DNA of 64,000 nt from CAZUMW01 sp964621615 (GTDB lineage Bacteria > Desulfobacterota > WTBG01 > CAIYCZ01 > CAIRTM01), in NCBI GenBank assembly GCA_964621615.1, contig CAZUMW010000021.1, positions 6,069 to 70,068 of the forward strand, read 5' to 3'. The translations under genes were made by a program, and so were the position numbers. Numbering within the stretch: position 1 is the stretch's first letter; each line of letters starts with the position of its first letter. Below the pieces are notes generated by a model. The model did not search any database. It worked only from the letters and a program-made list of their open reading frames with translations, and had not been told where the DNA came from. Shown piece by piece: positions 9,186 through 17,460 of the stretch.

Positions 9186-10592
9186 ATGAAAAAACAGTTT
9201 GGACTTACGGTTATCTGTGTTTTTGCCTTAACGCTGTTCAGTTCCGGGTTTGTTTGTTCAGAAGAGCTGCCGCACTGGGTAAAGCAGTGGCAGGACTGGG
9301 CGCAATCGACTAACAACCCGGAATTTATTGAGTGGTCAAAGGCGCTGGCCGACCCTGAAGCAATAAAGCTCGGCAAGGAGTGGGAGGAATTTCTGGGCTA
9401 TAATGCCGTTGATATGGTAGCAAAGGATGACAAGGCGCCGAGCATAAAGCCCGGTCTGGTGATCACCCCGGAAAATGTTCACAAGTATGAAAAGGAGCTT
9501 CGGGAGCTGTTCCCCTACGGATTTGACTGGGAGGTTGATCGTATTACCGGTACCGGGGTATATGCCGACTATAATTACTGCCCGCTTGAAATGGTTATCG
9601 TGCCGACAACCCACGCATGGAATGACCGCGGCTACATGGAGGCTGCAAAAAAATACAAAAATTCTCAAACCTGTAAAATAGGTAAAAACGACAGCCTGGT
9701 CAACTGGGTTGCGGGCATTCCGTTTCCAAAACCGAAAAGCGCACTGGAGATTGTACATAACTATGACCGGCTGACGATTATGGGCGACAATCTTAACTCC
9801 ATGCCGCTTCAGTTCGGCTATTACGGTCGGGACGGCTCGCGGGAGCGTGTGGAGAAAATTGAGCTTCACTGGCGAAATTATGTTGGCCGGATTAATCTTG
9901 ACCCGATGCCGGTTATACCGGGGTTTAAAGATATATATGAGAAGGGCTCGATCGTAGCGCTTCACCCCTATGACTTGAAGGGATTTGCAGCCGTCAGAAC
10001 CCGCTATGCCGATCCCGAAAAAGAGGACTCCTTTGTTACCTACATACCCTCTATGCGCCGTATACGGCGCCTGGCCGGCAGTAACACACAGGACCCGCTT
10101 GTCGGTTCAGACCTCACATGGGAGGACTGGAAAGGGTACTGGTCTAAGGTTTCGATTCACCCCGCTGAATATGAGCTGATCGGCGAAGACATCGTTCTGT
10201 GCCCCTCGTTTAACCCCAAGCCGATCAAATATGAGGAAAAATACGGCGGCTGGTGCCAGCGCTACTGGTGGGAGCGTCGGCCCGTCTGGGTTGTAAAAAT
10301 AAAATCCAAGGAGCCCACGTATATTTACGGTACGCGCGTGTGGTATGTCGATAAAGAAACGTTCGCGCTGCAGCAGGAAATGTACTATGACCAGAAAGGA
10401 CGGCTGTGGAAGCTGTGGGACTGGTGCTGGCGATGGGATCCTGTGACCGGCGAGCTTGATTACTGGAACCCCTATATGTGCGATATTATCAACAAGCACG
10501 CCTCTATTCTTAATCATCACATTATTTTGAATATGAAAGGGCTGAACGAAAACTATTTTAATTTGCGGTACCTTTCATCAAAAGCGCATTAA
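9186..10592 (+). CDS. DUF1329 family envelope protein (complete copy)
   Basis: A protein of 468 residues from the ATG at 9186, which has GAAGGGAG at a good distance; a GTG six bases upstream (9180) is less likely. The signal peptide covers about 1-25 (VCS-EELPHW). The N-terminal ~110 residues are Trp-rich (HWVKQWQDWAQ). The DUF1329 core follows, with ELFPYGFDWEVDRITG, VEKIELHWRNY, TYIPSMRRIRRLAGSNT, WEDWKGYW and LWKLWDWCWRW. Family members are predicted periplasmic or outer-membrane lipid-interacting proteins, related in fold to LolA/LolB-type sorting proteins. It follows DUF1302 by 12 bp. It closely resembles the cut-off protein at the window start over their shared C-terminal region, implying duplication. 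The exact ligand is unknown. Confidence 0.9.
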   Translation: MKKQFGLTVICVFALTLFSSGFVCSEELPHWVKQWQDWAQSTNNPEFIEWSKALADPEAIKLGKEWEEFLGYNAVDMVAKDDKAPSIKPGLVITPENVHKYEKELRELFPYGFDWEVDRITGTGVYADYNYCPLEMVIVPTTHAWNDRGYMEAAKKYKNSQTCKIGKNDSLVNWVAGIPFPKPKSALEIVHNYDRLTIMGDNLNSMPLQFGYYGRDGSRERVEKIELHWRNYVGRINLDPMPVIPGFKDIYEKGSIVALHPYDLKGFAAVRTRYADPEKEDSFVTYIPSMRRIRRLAGSNTQDPLVGSDLTWEDWKGYWSKVSIHPAEYELIGEDIVLCPSFNPKPIKYEEKYGGWCQRYWWERRPVWVVKIKSKEPTYIYGTRVWYVDKETFALQQEMYYDQKGRLWKLWDWCWRWDPVTGELDYWNPYMCDIINKHASILNHHIILNMKGLNENYFNLRYLSSKAH

Positions 10593-10715
10593 CACATAAT
10601 GAGCGCAGAGGGGCATGTGCATTCATATATATTGAGCGCGTGTCCCTTACGCCTTATATGGAACAGTTATAAAAAGACAACTTGTATGCAGATTATTAAT
10701 GTGGAGTAACAGATT

Positions 10716-11162
10716 ATGCAGCTTCTTAAAAAAGTTACCTGTTGTGCCTTTATTTTACTATTATTTGCTGCGCAATTTGTGCCGGCTTCTGCTGATGAGC
10801 ACGTGGTGCCTGAAAAAAAAATACAGGGTTCTACCATCGTACGGCTGCATGAAACCCGTGGCATTTCTCCTGATGTGCTGCGAGTGAAATCCGGCCACAC
10901 CGTTGTGTGGCTTAACGAAATCAACAGCTTGATTGAGATAAAATTTATAGGCAGGCAGATAACAATGGCCTGTGACAGCCCGGTAAATTTTGTTATCGAT
11001 ATTGACGGAAGCTTTGTTTCAAATAAGATACCGATTGGTGCAGTTGCCAGCCTGTGCCTTGTCCAAAAGGGCAAATATGAATACAGCGTTCAAAAGGTGT
11101 CGCGCGGAGCTGAAAAAAAACCCGAACAAAAAATATATCACGGTCAAATTATAGTAGAATAG
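10716..11162 (+). CDS. Secreted cupredoxin-like protein
   Basis: A protein of 148 residues with a signal peptide (about 1-25, cleavage near PASA-DEHVV). The mature part looks like a single-domain cupredoxin: SPDVLRVKSGHTVVWLNE matches the strand that normally precedes the first copper ligand, and ASLCLVQKGKYEYSV and YHGQIIVE match the C-terminal strands. The usual Cys-x(n)-His-x(n)-Met loop is not preserved: the Cys is there but the His and Met at the expected places are not. So it may be a copper-free fold, or bind metal differently. It is 123 bp downstream of the DUF1329 gene and could be the last gene of that operon. The function is not known. Confidence 0.6.
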   Translation: MQLLKKVTCCAFILLLFAAQFVPASADEHVVPEKKIQGSTIVRLHETRGISPDVLRVKSGHTVVWLNEINSLIEIKFIGRQITMACDSPVNFVIDIDGSFVSNKIPIGAVASLCLVQKGKYEYSVQKVSRGAEKKPEQKIYHGQIIVE

Positions 11163-11244
11163 CATCTGTTTCGCAGGCGGTTTTTAGAGCACGTATGATG
11201 AGCGCCGGACACTGTTATCGTGATTGAGTACGAGCGATTGATGA

Positions 11245-11372
11245 TATAGATCTCGTCTGATTAATAATGCGGGCTGTTTTCTGATACTGTCTATATCCGA
11301 GATCGGCTCTGATGCCGAACAGTATAACTAAAACCCATAAGTGATCATCTCTGCTTATGGGTTTTTATTTTA
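11245..11372 (+). ncRNA. Candidate structured small RNA with intrinsic terminator
   Basis: Between the cupredoxin-like gene and 11562 there is no reading frame but a clear RNA-like structure. An extended -10 (TGATATAGA, TATAGA at 11245-11250; weak TTGAGT at 11224) could start a transcript near 11260. A nested hairpin follows: outer stem ATACTGT/ACAGTAT (11284-11290 with 11319-11325) and inner stem TCGGC/GCCGA (11303-11307 with 11314-11318). Right behind is an 11-bp perfect terminator stem. It could equally be a long 3' UTR of the preceding operon. No known RNA family was recognised. Confidence 0.35.
11331..11372 (+). terminator. Intrinsic terminator
   Basis: Perfect 11-bp stem AAACCCATAAG / CTTATGGGTTT (11331-11341 with 11354-11364), 12-nt loop, followed by a T-rich tract. 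It closes the DUF1302/1329/cupredoxin region and any small RNA located between 11245 and 11330. Confidence 0.85.
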
Positions 11373-11494
11373 TTCAAACTGATAAATGCTATTCCTTTTG
11401 CACGGTTGTCAAAAGTGTGAAAAATTGTTACAACAAAAAATTGCAGGCATAACATGTGTATCCATATCGGCGGATACCACAGCAAAAATAGCTT

Positions 11495-11523
11495 TTGACT
11501 TATCCCTGCTGTTTACCTATAAT
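11495..11523 (+). promoter_or_regulatory. Sigma-70-type promoter for the gene at 11562
   Basis: TTGACT (11495-11500), a 17-bp spacer, and TATAAT (11518-11523) form a near-consensus housekeeping promoter. The start codon lies 38 bp after the -10, giving a leader of about 30 nt. It probably drives 11562 and the downstream hisS and radical SAM genes. Confidence 0.8.
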
Positions 11524-11561
11524 TTTCACATTTTAACCGACGCCGCCGAAGGGGTTCTTAA

Positions 11562-13181
11562 ATGAGCATACAGAAAAAACATAAAAAACAAATAAAAGTA
11601 AGTAAAAACATAAAACAAAAAATTAACAATGTAATTGATGAAATTATCCGGGAAGCACAATCCGAACAGAAATTTGACGCGTTTTACAAAAAGAAGACAG
11701 AGCATCTGTGCGCATTTGGCGATTCGTTCCTGCCGGTGCTGGAACGGCGTTTTAAAAAATCACCGCCGGCTGAACAAAAAATCATCCTTAATCTTTTAAA
11801 GCAAATCACCGGTGTCGAGCATATAACATTCCTGCAAAACTATATAAAAAACAATAGCTTTCTGCCCTCAATCGGTCTTGAAATTCTTGATGTCTGTAAC
11901 AAAAGCGACGCAATACTCGATGACGGGGTATCTGCAAAAATTATTGAAGTTAACAGCCTTTATCAGAAAATTGTTAAATCATTTGATAGCCAAACCGCTG
12001 CTGCTGCCGAAGAGTATGCGCTGCTGGGGGAATCTGAGCGCGTCGGAATACTGCAGCAGCTTGCGGATGAATACGGGCCTGGGATGTGTCCGTTTTTAAT
12101 GAGCCTTCAACAGCGCAGCAAAGAACTTTTCGATGCCGCACTGCACTATATCGCTTCACATATATCTATTGAATCCTTCAGAATACTTCAGGAGCTCTAT
12201 GGTCGTACGAGCAGTAAGGATGTAGCTAAAATCATGAAAAAAACGGGCCATGTTTTGAAGCAAAAAGGCATTGCTGTAGATATCCCTCAGCTTGAGGAAA
12301 AAAATGAGGCTGTATTTCAAAAGGCTACTCTCCCACCCGAGCGGGCTTTTATATCATCTGTGGATGCGGAAGGGTTCAGGCTTATTTTTATGATGAAACC
12401 GCTTTCGATTCATGAGTTCAAGATATTTCATATTGTTACAAATGATTTAAAAGGCATTCATGAAACAGAAGTAATGACTGTTACCCGGAAAGATGCAAAT
12501 CAATTTATTGAGAAAATTAAAAGTGATGATAAAATCGAGTTTCTCGAGACCGAACCGGCCTATGGGGCATTTCTTGTTGATGAGGCATGTGCTGTTTCCG
12601 AGCAGCATGAGCATATTGTTTCAGCCAATATCGACCAGTGGCGCCTCATGTTTTCACATATGCGCGATGCTGTGCAAAAACCGCGCATTTACAGCTGTAT
12701 ACAGGAAGCAGATATTATAGAGAAAAGCGAGCAGCTGCTTCAGTCTCTGGAGACCTTCTTTGATGAAACAGAATGTCACTACTGGTTTGTTCTCAGCGAA
12801 GAAGGCAAGGAAGCAGTTATGAAACTGAAAAATATTATGTACAGCCCGCTTGTGCTCAGCGACACGCAGAAAAAGGAGCGCATAAATGAGCTGGAAGCGG
12901 AGATATCCGCTTCATTTTTCACGGATAATCTGAGAAGAGCATATAAAAGACGGCTTGAGGAAATTGCCTATTTTCTTTATAACAGCGGTAAAACAGAAAA
13001 GGCTCATGTTGCAGTCGCTGCAGCACAATCACTTGATGACAATACAACAGAGCCGGAGAACAACAGGTTCTGTATCAGCATGATTCACAAAGGCATTTCG
13101 TTCATAATCAAGGCATATCAGATGAATCAAGGCGAAAAGCAGCAGGAGCAGCACACAAATTCCTCTGCGCTTATCGTCTGA
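11562..13181 (+). CDS. Uncharacterised helical (HEAT-like) protein
   Basis: A protein of 539 residues that I do not recognise. The N-terminus is very lysine-rich (MSIQKKHKKQIKVSKNIKQK), which may bind nucleic acid. Residues ~30-230 look like alpha-helical HEAT-type repeats (for example LPVLERRFKKSPPAEQKIILNLLKQ, shown here only as part of the helical run). Residues ~260-400 contain predicted beta strands (FRLIFMMKPLSIHEF), and the C-terminal ~120 residues are again helical with a basic patch (RRAYKRRLEEIAYFLYNSG). There is no signal peptide or TM segment, so it is cytosolic. It has its own strong promoter and lies 51 bp before hisS; a translation- or RNA-linked role would be only a guess from that context. 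Confidence 0.7.
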   Translation: MSIQKKHKKQIKVSKNIKQKINNVIDEIIREAQSEQKFDAFYKKKTEHLCAFGDSFLPVLERRFKKSPPAEQKIILNLLKQITGVEHITFLQNYIKNNSFLPSIGLEILDVCNKSDAILDDGVSAKIIEVNSLYQKIVKSFDSQTAAAAEEYALLGESERVGILQQLADEYGPGMCPFLMSLQQRSKELFDAALHYIASHISIESFRILQELYGRTSSKDVAKIMKKTGHVLKQKGIAVDIPQLEEKNEAVFQKATLPPERAFISSVDAEGFRLIFMMKPLSIHEFKIFHIVTNDLKGIHETEVMTVTRKDANQFIEKIKSDDKIEFLETEPAYGAFLVDEACAVSEQHEHIVSANIDQWRLMFSHMRDAVQKPRIYSCIQEADIIEKSEQLLQSLETFFDETECHYWFVLSEEGKEAVMKLKNIMYSPLVLSDTQKKERINELEAEISASFFTDNLRRAYKRRLEEIAYFLYNSGKTEKAHVAVAAAQSLDDNTTEPENNRFCISMIHKGISFIIKAYQMNQGEKQQEQHTNSSALIV

Positions 13182-13232
13182 TGCAGTAACAGATACACAT
13201 TTGTTATTGAGCCATTGCTCAGGGCCAGCGCA

Positions 13233-14546
13233 ATGATTACACCCAGAATACCTAAAGGGTTCAGAGATTTTCTGCCTTCCACAATGTACCTGCGCCAGCG
13301 TGTCACGGATACTATGAGAGAGGTTTTTGAACTGTTTGGATTTGCCCCTCTTGATACTCCCTGTATTGAGTATGCGGAAACGCTTACCGGAAAATACGGT
13401 GAAGAGGGCGAAAAGCTTATGTACAAATTCACGGACAAAGGAGGGCGTGACGTTGCGCTTCGCTATGATCTGACCATTCCTCTCAGCCGTGTCATGGCTG
13501 CGCATCAGGAATTGGTAAAGCCTTTTAAGCGATACCAGATAGCGCCGGTATGGAGAGCCGACAAGCCCCAAAAAGGCAGATACCGGGAATTTTATCAATG
13601 TGATGCTGATATTGTCGGGACCGAAAGCCCTCATGCAGACGCAGAGCTCCTGCTGGTGTCGCACACAGTGCTAACGCGGTTGGGCTTTAATGGATTCACC
13701 ATGCGCATTAACAGCAGGAAAATTCTCAATGCGCTGGCGCAGGCGCTGTTCATTGGCACATCTGAACAGATGACTTCATTTTTCAGAACCCTTGATAAGC
13801 TTGACAAAGCCGGGCCGGACGCAGTACTGCAGGAGCTTGTTGAAAGCAGAACCGTTGACCCCGGTCGTGCTGACACAATCACAAAGCTTATAACAGAAAA
13901 AGCTCCCTGCGGCGGGAGTGGGCTTTCTCTCATGGCTGATATCGTATCAGGCGTTGACGGGGCTGCAGATGCAATTGATGAACTGGGTAAAATTCACACA
14001 GTTCTTGCTTCCCAGGGTATCGAGGAGAGCTGTTATACATTCGATATAACCCTTGCAAGAGGTCTTGATTACTATACCGGGCCCGTATTTGAAACAGTCA
14101 TGGACGGCTCAGGAATGGGAAGCATCAGCGGCGGCGGCCGATATGATGATCTCATTGGGTTGTTTTCAAAAAAATCACTGCCTGCTACAGGTATTTCATT
14201 CGGCCTTGAGAGGATTATAGGCATTATGGAGCAGCAGCAAAACGATGCCGGGACAGGGTGCGGCACTAAGGTGTTAATCGCACTGTTTTCTGATGACCTT
14301 ATGGGACAGTGCCAGCGGGTGGCTAAAAAGCTTCGTAAGGAACACATCCCTGCAGAAGTGTATTACTCATCCGACAAATTAAAAAAGCAGCTTTCATATG
14401 CATCCGGCAGAAATATACCGTATGTACTGATTCTCGGCCCTGATGAGCTGGAACAGGGCAACGTTACCGTTAAGCATATGAAGTCAGGTGATCAGCGCAG
14501 CGTGCCTCTGTCCGATATCAGCAGCTCTCTGTTTAGCGGAACGTAA
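13233..14546 (+). CDS. hisS: Histidyl-tRNA synthetase
   Basis: Class II aminoacyl-tRNA synthetase that charges tRNA-His, about 438 residues, the normal length. Seen motifs: the N-terminal PRGxxD-like PKGFRDFLP, motif 1 region, motif 2 (YQIAPVWRADKPQKGRYREF), the histidine-binding signatures LARGLDYYTGPVFE and GGGRYDDLIG, motif 3 (SFGLERI), and a C-terminal anticodon-binding domain with ALFSDD and SYASGRNIPYVLILG. The ATG at 13233 (MITPRIPKGF) fits family N-termini better than an in-frame TTG at 13215. The radical SAM gene follows 5 bp later, suggesting co-transcription. Confidence 0.96.
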   Translation: MITPRIPKGFRDFLPSTMYLRQRVTDTMREVFELFGFAPLDTPCIEYAETLTGKYGEEGEKLMYKFTDKGGRDVALRYDLTIPLSRVMAAHQELVKPFKRYQIAPVWRADKPQKGRYREFYQCDADIVGTESPHADAELLLVSHTVLTRLGFNGFTMRINSRKILNALAQALFIGTSEQMTSFFRTLDKLDKAGPDAVLQELVESRTVDPGRADTITKLITEKAPCGGSGLSLMADIVSGVDGAADAIDELGKIHTVLASQGIEESCYTFDITLARGLDYYTGPVFETVMDGSGMGSISGGGRYDDLIGLFSKKSLPATGISFGLERIIGIMEQQQNDAGTGCGTKVLIALFSDDLMGQCQRVAKKLRKEHIPAEVYYSSDKLKKQLSYASGRNIPYVLILGPDELEQGNVTVKHMKSGDQRSVPLSDISSSLFSGT

Positions 14547-14551
14547 TATAC

Positions 14552-15427
14552 ATGAACTACGAAGGAACTATCATACGGCCGCCAAACGAGGCCGGCAGCG
14601 TTATATTGCAGATAACCGTCGGGTGTTCGCACAACAAATGCACGTTCTGTCCCGCCTATAAAGAAAAAAAATTCCGCATAAAATCGCAGGATGAAATTGA
14701 AGCCCATATAATGAGCGCGTCTGCAGCGTATCCTGCAGCCAAGCGTGTTTTTCTGTGTGACGGGGACCCGCTCATTATCGATCACAGATATCTCTCCCGT
14801 ATTATTGATCGGGTCGGCCAACAGTTTCCGCAGCTTAAAAGAATCGGCATGTATGCAAATGCCAAAAGCATACTGCGCAAAACGGCTGACGAGCTAGCGG
14901 AGCTGCGAAATAAAAAAGTCGGCATATTATATATGGGGCTTGAATCGGGGGATGCTGAAACCTTGAAGCGCATTCAGAAAGGTTCAGCACCTGATGATAT
15001 GATTGCAGCTGCAGGGCTGGTTAAAGCCGCCGGAATGAAGATCAATGTGAGCGTGCTGCTCGGCGCGGGAGGCAAAGCGCGCAGCAGAGAACATGCCAGG
15101 CACACCATTGAGGTTTTGAATACAATGCAGCCGAATCATATCGGCGCGCTCACGCTGATGGTTGTGCCGGGAACGCCGTTGTATGAGGAGTACGAGTCCG
15201 GTCGGTTTATTATGCCGGATAGATTTGAGCTTCTGGATGAGCTCAGAATAATGGTGGTGGGCTCGGAGCTGCATAACTGCCTTTTTTATTCCAATCACGC
15301 ATCGAATTATTTCCCGATAGAGGCCCGTCTGCCGCGGGATAAGGAAAAAATATGCGCTGCTCTTGACAATATAATAGAGTCTCAAAGCGATGAGGTGCTG
15401 CGCCCGGAATGGTTTCGGGGGCTTTAA
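14552..15427 (+). CDS. Radical SAM protein (Elp3/MiaB-like superfamily), function unknown
   Basis: A protein of 291 residues. The cluster-binding motif near residues 25-34, GCSHNKCTFC, has CX4CX2C spacing rather than the textbook CX3CX2C, which I believe is normal for this subfamily (followed by PAYKEKKFR). SAM-binding elements include VFLCDGDPL, MYANAKS, GLESGDAETLK and VSVLLGAGGK. No second Fe-S site, TRAM or B12 domain is present, so the substrate cannot be read from the sequence. It begins 5 bp after the hisS stop, so it is translationally linked to it. The family is widespread in anaerobes and mostly uncharacterised. Confidence 0.85.
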   Translation: MNYEGTIIRPPNEAGSVILQITVGCSHNKCTFCPAYKEKKFRIKSQDEIEAHIMSASAAYPAAKRVFLCDGDPLIIDHRYLSRIIDRVGQQFPQLKRIGMYANAKSILRKTADELAELRNKKVGILYMGLESGDAETLKRIQKGSAPDDMIAAAGLVKAAGMKINVSVLLGAGGKARSREHARHTIEVLNTMQPNHIGALTLMVVPGTPLYEEYESGRFIMPDRFELLDELRIMVVGSELHNCLFYSNHASNYFPIEARLPRDKEKICAALDNIIESQSDEVLRPEWFRGL

Positions 15428-15448
15428 GGAATGCGGGGCGGCTCTCGT

Positions 15449-15883
15449 CTATTCAAGAATAAAATTTCTGAAATAAACATCCTCAATTACGGGTTCTGAA
15501 AAATTTTTGTTGATATTTGTACGAATGTGCCTCTTAAGCCGCATTTTGCCTTCATGGGTCAGCAAATGCTGCAGGCTGTATGACGAGACGATATCGATAA
15601 TGCTGCCCTGGATGAATTGAATGAATTTATCCTGCGTCAGCTGCTTGTGATTTTGTTTGTTTATATGCAGCGTGAAACCTGCTCTGCAGAAATGCGATCT
15701 TCTTCCTGACAGGCTGACGGTAACGTCAGGAACGCTGACATATGAAGCATTTCTGTCTGACTGTGTTTGCAGAACGCTGTCACGGATCTCAATAACCCAG
15801 TTAGAGTTGTGCCGGAAGATATACAACGTAAAAAGAAAAAAAATCAGGGTCAGAAAAAACAGAAAAACGAATAATTTTTTCAT
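15449..15883 (-). CDS. FliL-like membrane protein
   Basis: A protein of 144 residues. The N-terminus has a single TM segment (about 4-24, MKKLFVFLFFLTLIFFLF). The C-terminal part resembles the periplasmic domain of FliL, with HEGKMRLKRHIRTNIN and the closing VIEDVYFRNFILE, which matches the typical FliL ending (VxxVYFTxFVxQ). FliL binds the flagellar stator and modifies torque, but no other flagellar gene is in the window, so this is an orphan FliL-like protein. It could work in another envelope complex, since stomatin-like FliL domains exist outside flagella. It is convergent with the radical SAM gene (21-bp gap). Confidence 0.6.
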   Translation of the reverse strand: MKKLFVFLFFLTLIFFLFTLYIFRHNSNWVIEIRDSVLQTQSDRNASYVSVPDVTVSLSGRRSHFCRAGFTLHINKQNHKQLTQDKFIQFIQGSIIDIVSSYSLQHLLTHEGKMRLKRHIRTNINKNFSEPVIEDVYFRNFILE

Positions 15884-15962
15884 AGTGTCGCAGCGCTAAT
15901 TTAATAAATACGTTGATTATGCAGGCTGTTAACATTATAATTAGCACAATTTATTAAAATCG

Positions 15963-16051
15963 GGAAGGGTGGCCGAGCGGTTGAAGGCGGCGGTCTCGAA
16001 AACCGTTAAGCGGCTAACGTCGTTTCGGGGGTTCGAATCCCCCCCCTTCCG
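15963..16051 (+). tRNA. tRNA-Ser (anticodon CGA)
   Basis: A complete class II tRNA with a long variable arm. Acceptor stem GGAAGGG/CCCTTCC (15963-15969 with 16044-16050), discriminator G16051, anticodon loop CTCGAAA giving anticodon CGA (codon UCG), and T-arm GGGGG-TTCGAAT-CCCCC. CCA is not encoded (the next bases are CTT), so it must be added after transcription. Confidence 0.96.
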
Positions 16052-16125
16052 CTTATTATACATGAATTATGGGGAAATGCCGTACAATCTTTTTTATGCA
16101 GTCATTGAATTTCTGATTTATTACC

Positions 16126-16317
16126 ATGAAAAAGGCTATACGCTGCCCAGTGTGCAAAAAAATCATTACCTATCGACTTGACAACCCGAACCGTCCCTTT
16201 TGTTCCGAACGATGCAGGCTCATCGATTTGGGAAAATGGCTTTCCGAAGAGCACAGAATAGAAGATGACGAACAGGCTGAATTCGATGCGCCCGATATCG
16301 GTCCAACACTGCATTGA
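16126..16317 (+). CDS. yacG: DNA gyrase inhibitor YacG (zinc-binding)
   Basis: A small protein of 63 residues with the YacG zinc ribbon: CPVCKK near the N-terminus and CSERCRLIDLGKWL in the middle, giving the four Cys ligands, followed by the family's acidic C-terminal tail. In E. coli YacG binds GyrB and inhibits gyrase; length and motifs match the family. The stop codon overlaps the following PLD-like frame if that gene begins at its earliest TTG (16314), pointing to an operon. Confidence 0.92.
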   Translation: MKKAIRCPVCKKIITYRLDNPNRPFCSERCRLIDLGKWLSEEHRIEDDEQAEFDAPDIGPTLH

Positions 16318-16934
16318 TAAAATTATTATCGATAATATACAAACAGACTATGACAATGAACACACGATATATACTGCTGGTAACAACTGCTGTGGTGGTG
16401 TGTGCACTGAGCTGTATGCCTGTACTGCAGCAGGATACCAGTCGTGCATCCGATGAACCGTCAATACGGATTATTACCGACAGACAGTATTTTCCGGAAG
16501 TTAAACGATTGCTGAACGGTGCACAAAAATCTGTTTACGTAATGATGTTTGAGGCGGGATATTATGAAAAATATCCGACCAGCCCAAGCAACCAGCTTAT
16601 ACAGGCGCTCATTGATGCCCGCAAACGCGGGCTGAAAGTTGATGTAATACTTGAAAGAGGACAGCCAACATCCAGAACAACCAAAAGAAATATTGAAACC
16701 GGTAAGATACTGAAAGACGCTGGTGTCACCGTCTATCTTGATCCGCTGCACATTACATGCCATACAAAAATGATTCTCATAGATGATGATATTATTGTAT
16801 GCGGCAGCACGAACTGGACATACAGCGCGCTGACAAAAAATCATGAAGCAAGTATTATTATCAGAGACAAAGATGCTTTACAAAAACTGAGGCACTATTT
16901 CGACACTGTAAAGCATTCCGGTGAAAAATTATAG
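16314..16934 (+). CDS. Secreted phospholipase D-like protein (single HKD motif)
   Basis: A protein of up to 206 residues with an N-terminal hydrophobic signal (RYILLVTTAVVVCALSC), probably a lipoprotein signal although the lipobox (ALSC) is not ideal. The start is uncertain: TTG at 16314, or ATG at 16350 or 16356. One PLD catalytic motif is present: HTKMILIDDDIIVCGSTNW (H-x-K plus GSxNW), preceded by YVMMFEAGYY and the typical N-terminal half. With one HKD per chain it would act as a homodimer, as Nuc-type endonucleases and small PLDs do. A phosphodiester bond in DNA or lipid is the likely target; the location suggests the periplasm or the membrane surface. Confidence 0.85.
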   Translation: MIKLLSIIYKQTMTMNTRYILLVTTAVVVCALSCMPVLQQDTSRASDEPSIRIITDRQYFPEVKRLLNGAQKSVYVMMFEAGYYEKYPTSPSNQLIQALIDARKRGLKVDVILERGQPTSRTTKRNIETGKILKDAGVTVYLDPLHITCHTKMILIDDDIIVCGSTNWTYSALTKNHEASIIIRDKDALQKLRHYFDTVKHSGEKL

Positions 16935-16944
16935 AAACTTTTGA

Positions 16945-16973
16945 TTGACATCAATTCAGCAATTAGTTATAAA
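16945..16973 (+). promoter_or_regulatory. Sigma-70-type promoter of ihfB
   Basis: TTGACA (16945-16950), a 17-bp spacer, and TATAAA (16968-16973): perfect -35 and 5/6 match at -10. It lies 63 bp upstream of the IHF-beta-like start codon. The region between is AT-rich with repeated AATTAGTTA-like runs (16961 and 16981), possible auto-regulatory IHF contacts. Confidence 0.85.
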
Positions 16974-17036
16974 AACTAAAGTAATTAGTTAAAATATCTT
17001 GATTATTTAATATGTAAAGATTAGTCGGAGCCAGAT

Positions 17037-17342
17037 ATGGTTAAATCTGAGTTAATACAGAAGCTTTCCGAATCGGCAAACATTCCACCCAAGATCGCAG
17101 AGATTGCCGTTAATACAATATTTGACAGCATGACTGATGCGCTTGTTCGAGGCGAAAGCATTGAAGTCCGCGGATTTGGAAGCTTCAAGGTTCGGGAATA
17201 CCGTGGCAGAACCGGCAATCATCCGAGAACAGGAACAGAAATCGAAATCGCTCCCAAGCGAAGACCGTTTTTTAAAGTCGGAAAAGAATTAAGGGAACGT
17301 ATCAATATGGAAAAAAGTGCTGATTTTGAAGGTGTTGATTAA
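17037..17342 (+). CDS. ihfB: Integration host factor beta subunit / HU-family protein
   Basis: A DNA-bending protein of 101 residues. It follows E. coli IHF-beta closely at the start (MVKSELIQKL versus MTKSELIERL) and in the body (ESIEVRGFGSFKVREY, and the beta-arm RTGNHPRTGTEIEI, then PHF-like PFFKVGKELRERIN). The conserved arm proline is present in HPRTG. It would act as a heterodimer with an alpha subunit or as a homodimer, bending DNA for transcription, replication and recombination. It has its own strong promoter upstream and an intrinsic terminator downstream, so it is a single-gene unit. Distinguishing IHF-beta from HU is by the N-terminus only. Confidence 0.9.
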   Translation: MVKSELIQKLSESANIPPKIAEIAVNTIFDSMTDALVRGESIEVRGFGSFKVREYRGRTGNHPRTGTEIEIAPKRRPFFKVGKELRERINMEKSADFEGVD

Positions 17343-17390
17343 GGACAGTCAGCGCTGCAAGTCATACGTATGTATGAAGGAATAAAAAGC

Positions 17391-17430
17391 AAAAAGCCCC
17401 CACAGATCTCGAGTGTGCGGGGCTTTTTTT
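17391..17430 (+). terminator. Intrinsic terminator after ihfB
   Basis: Stem with AAAAAGCCCC on the left and GGGGCTTTTT on the right, around a CACAGATCTCGAGTGTG inner hairpin, and a run of T. It separates ihfB from the convergent small gene at 17461. Confidence 0.88.
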
Positions 17431-17460
17431 ATGTGTCACTGGCCGTAATACGAGAATATC

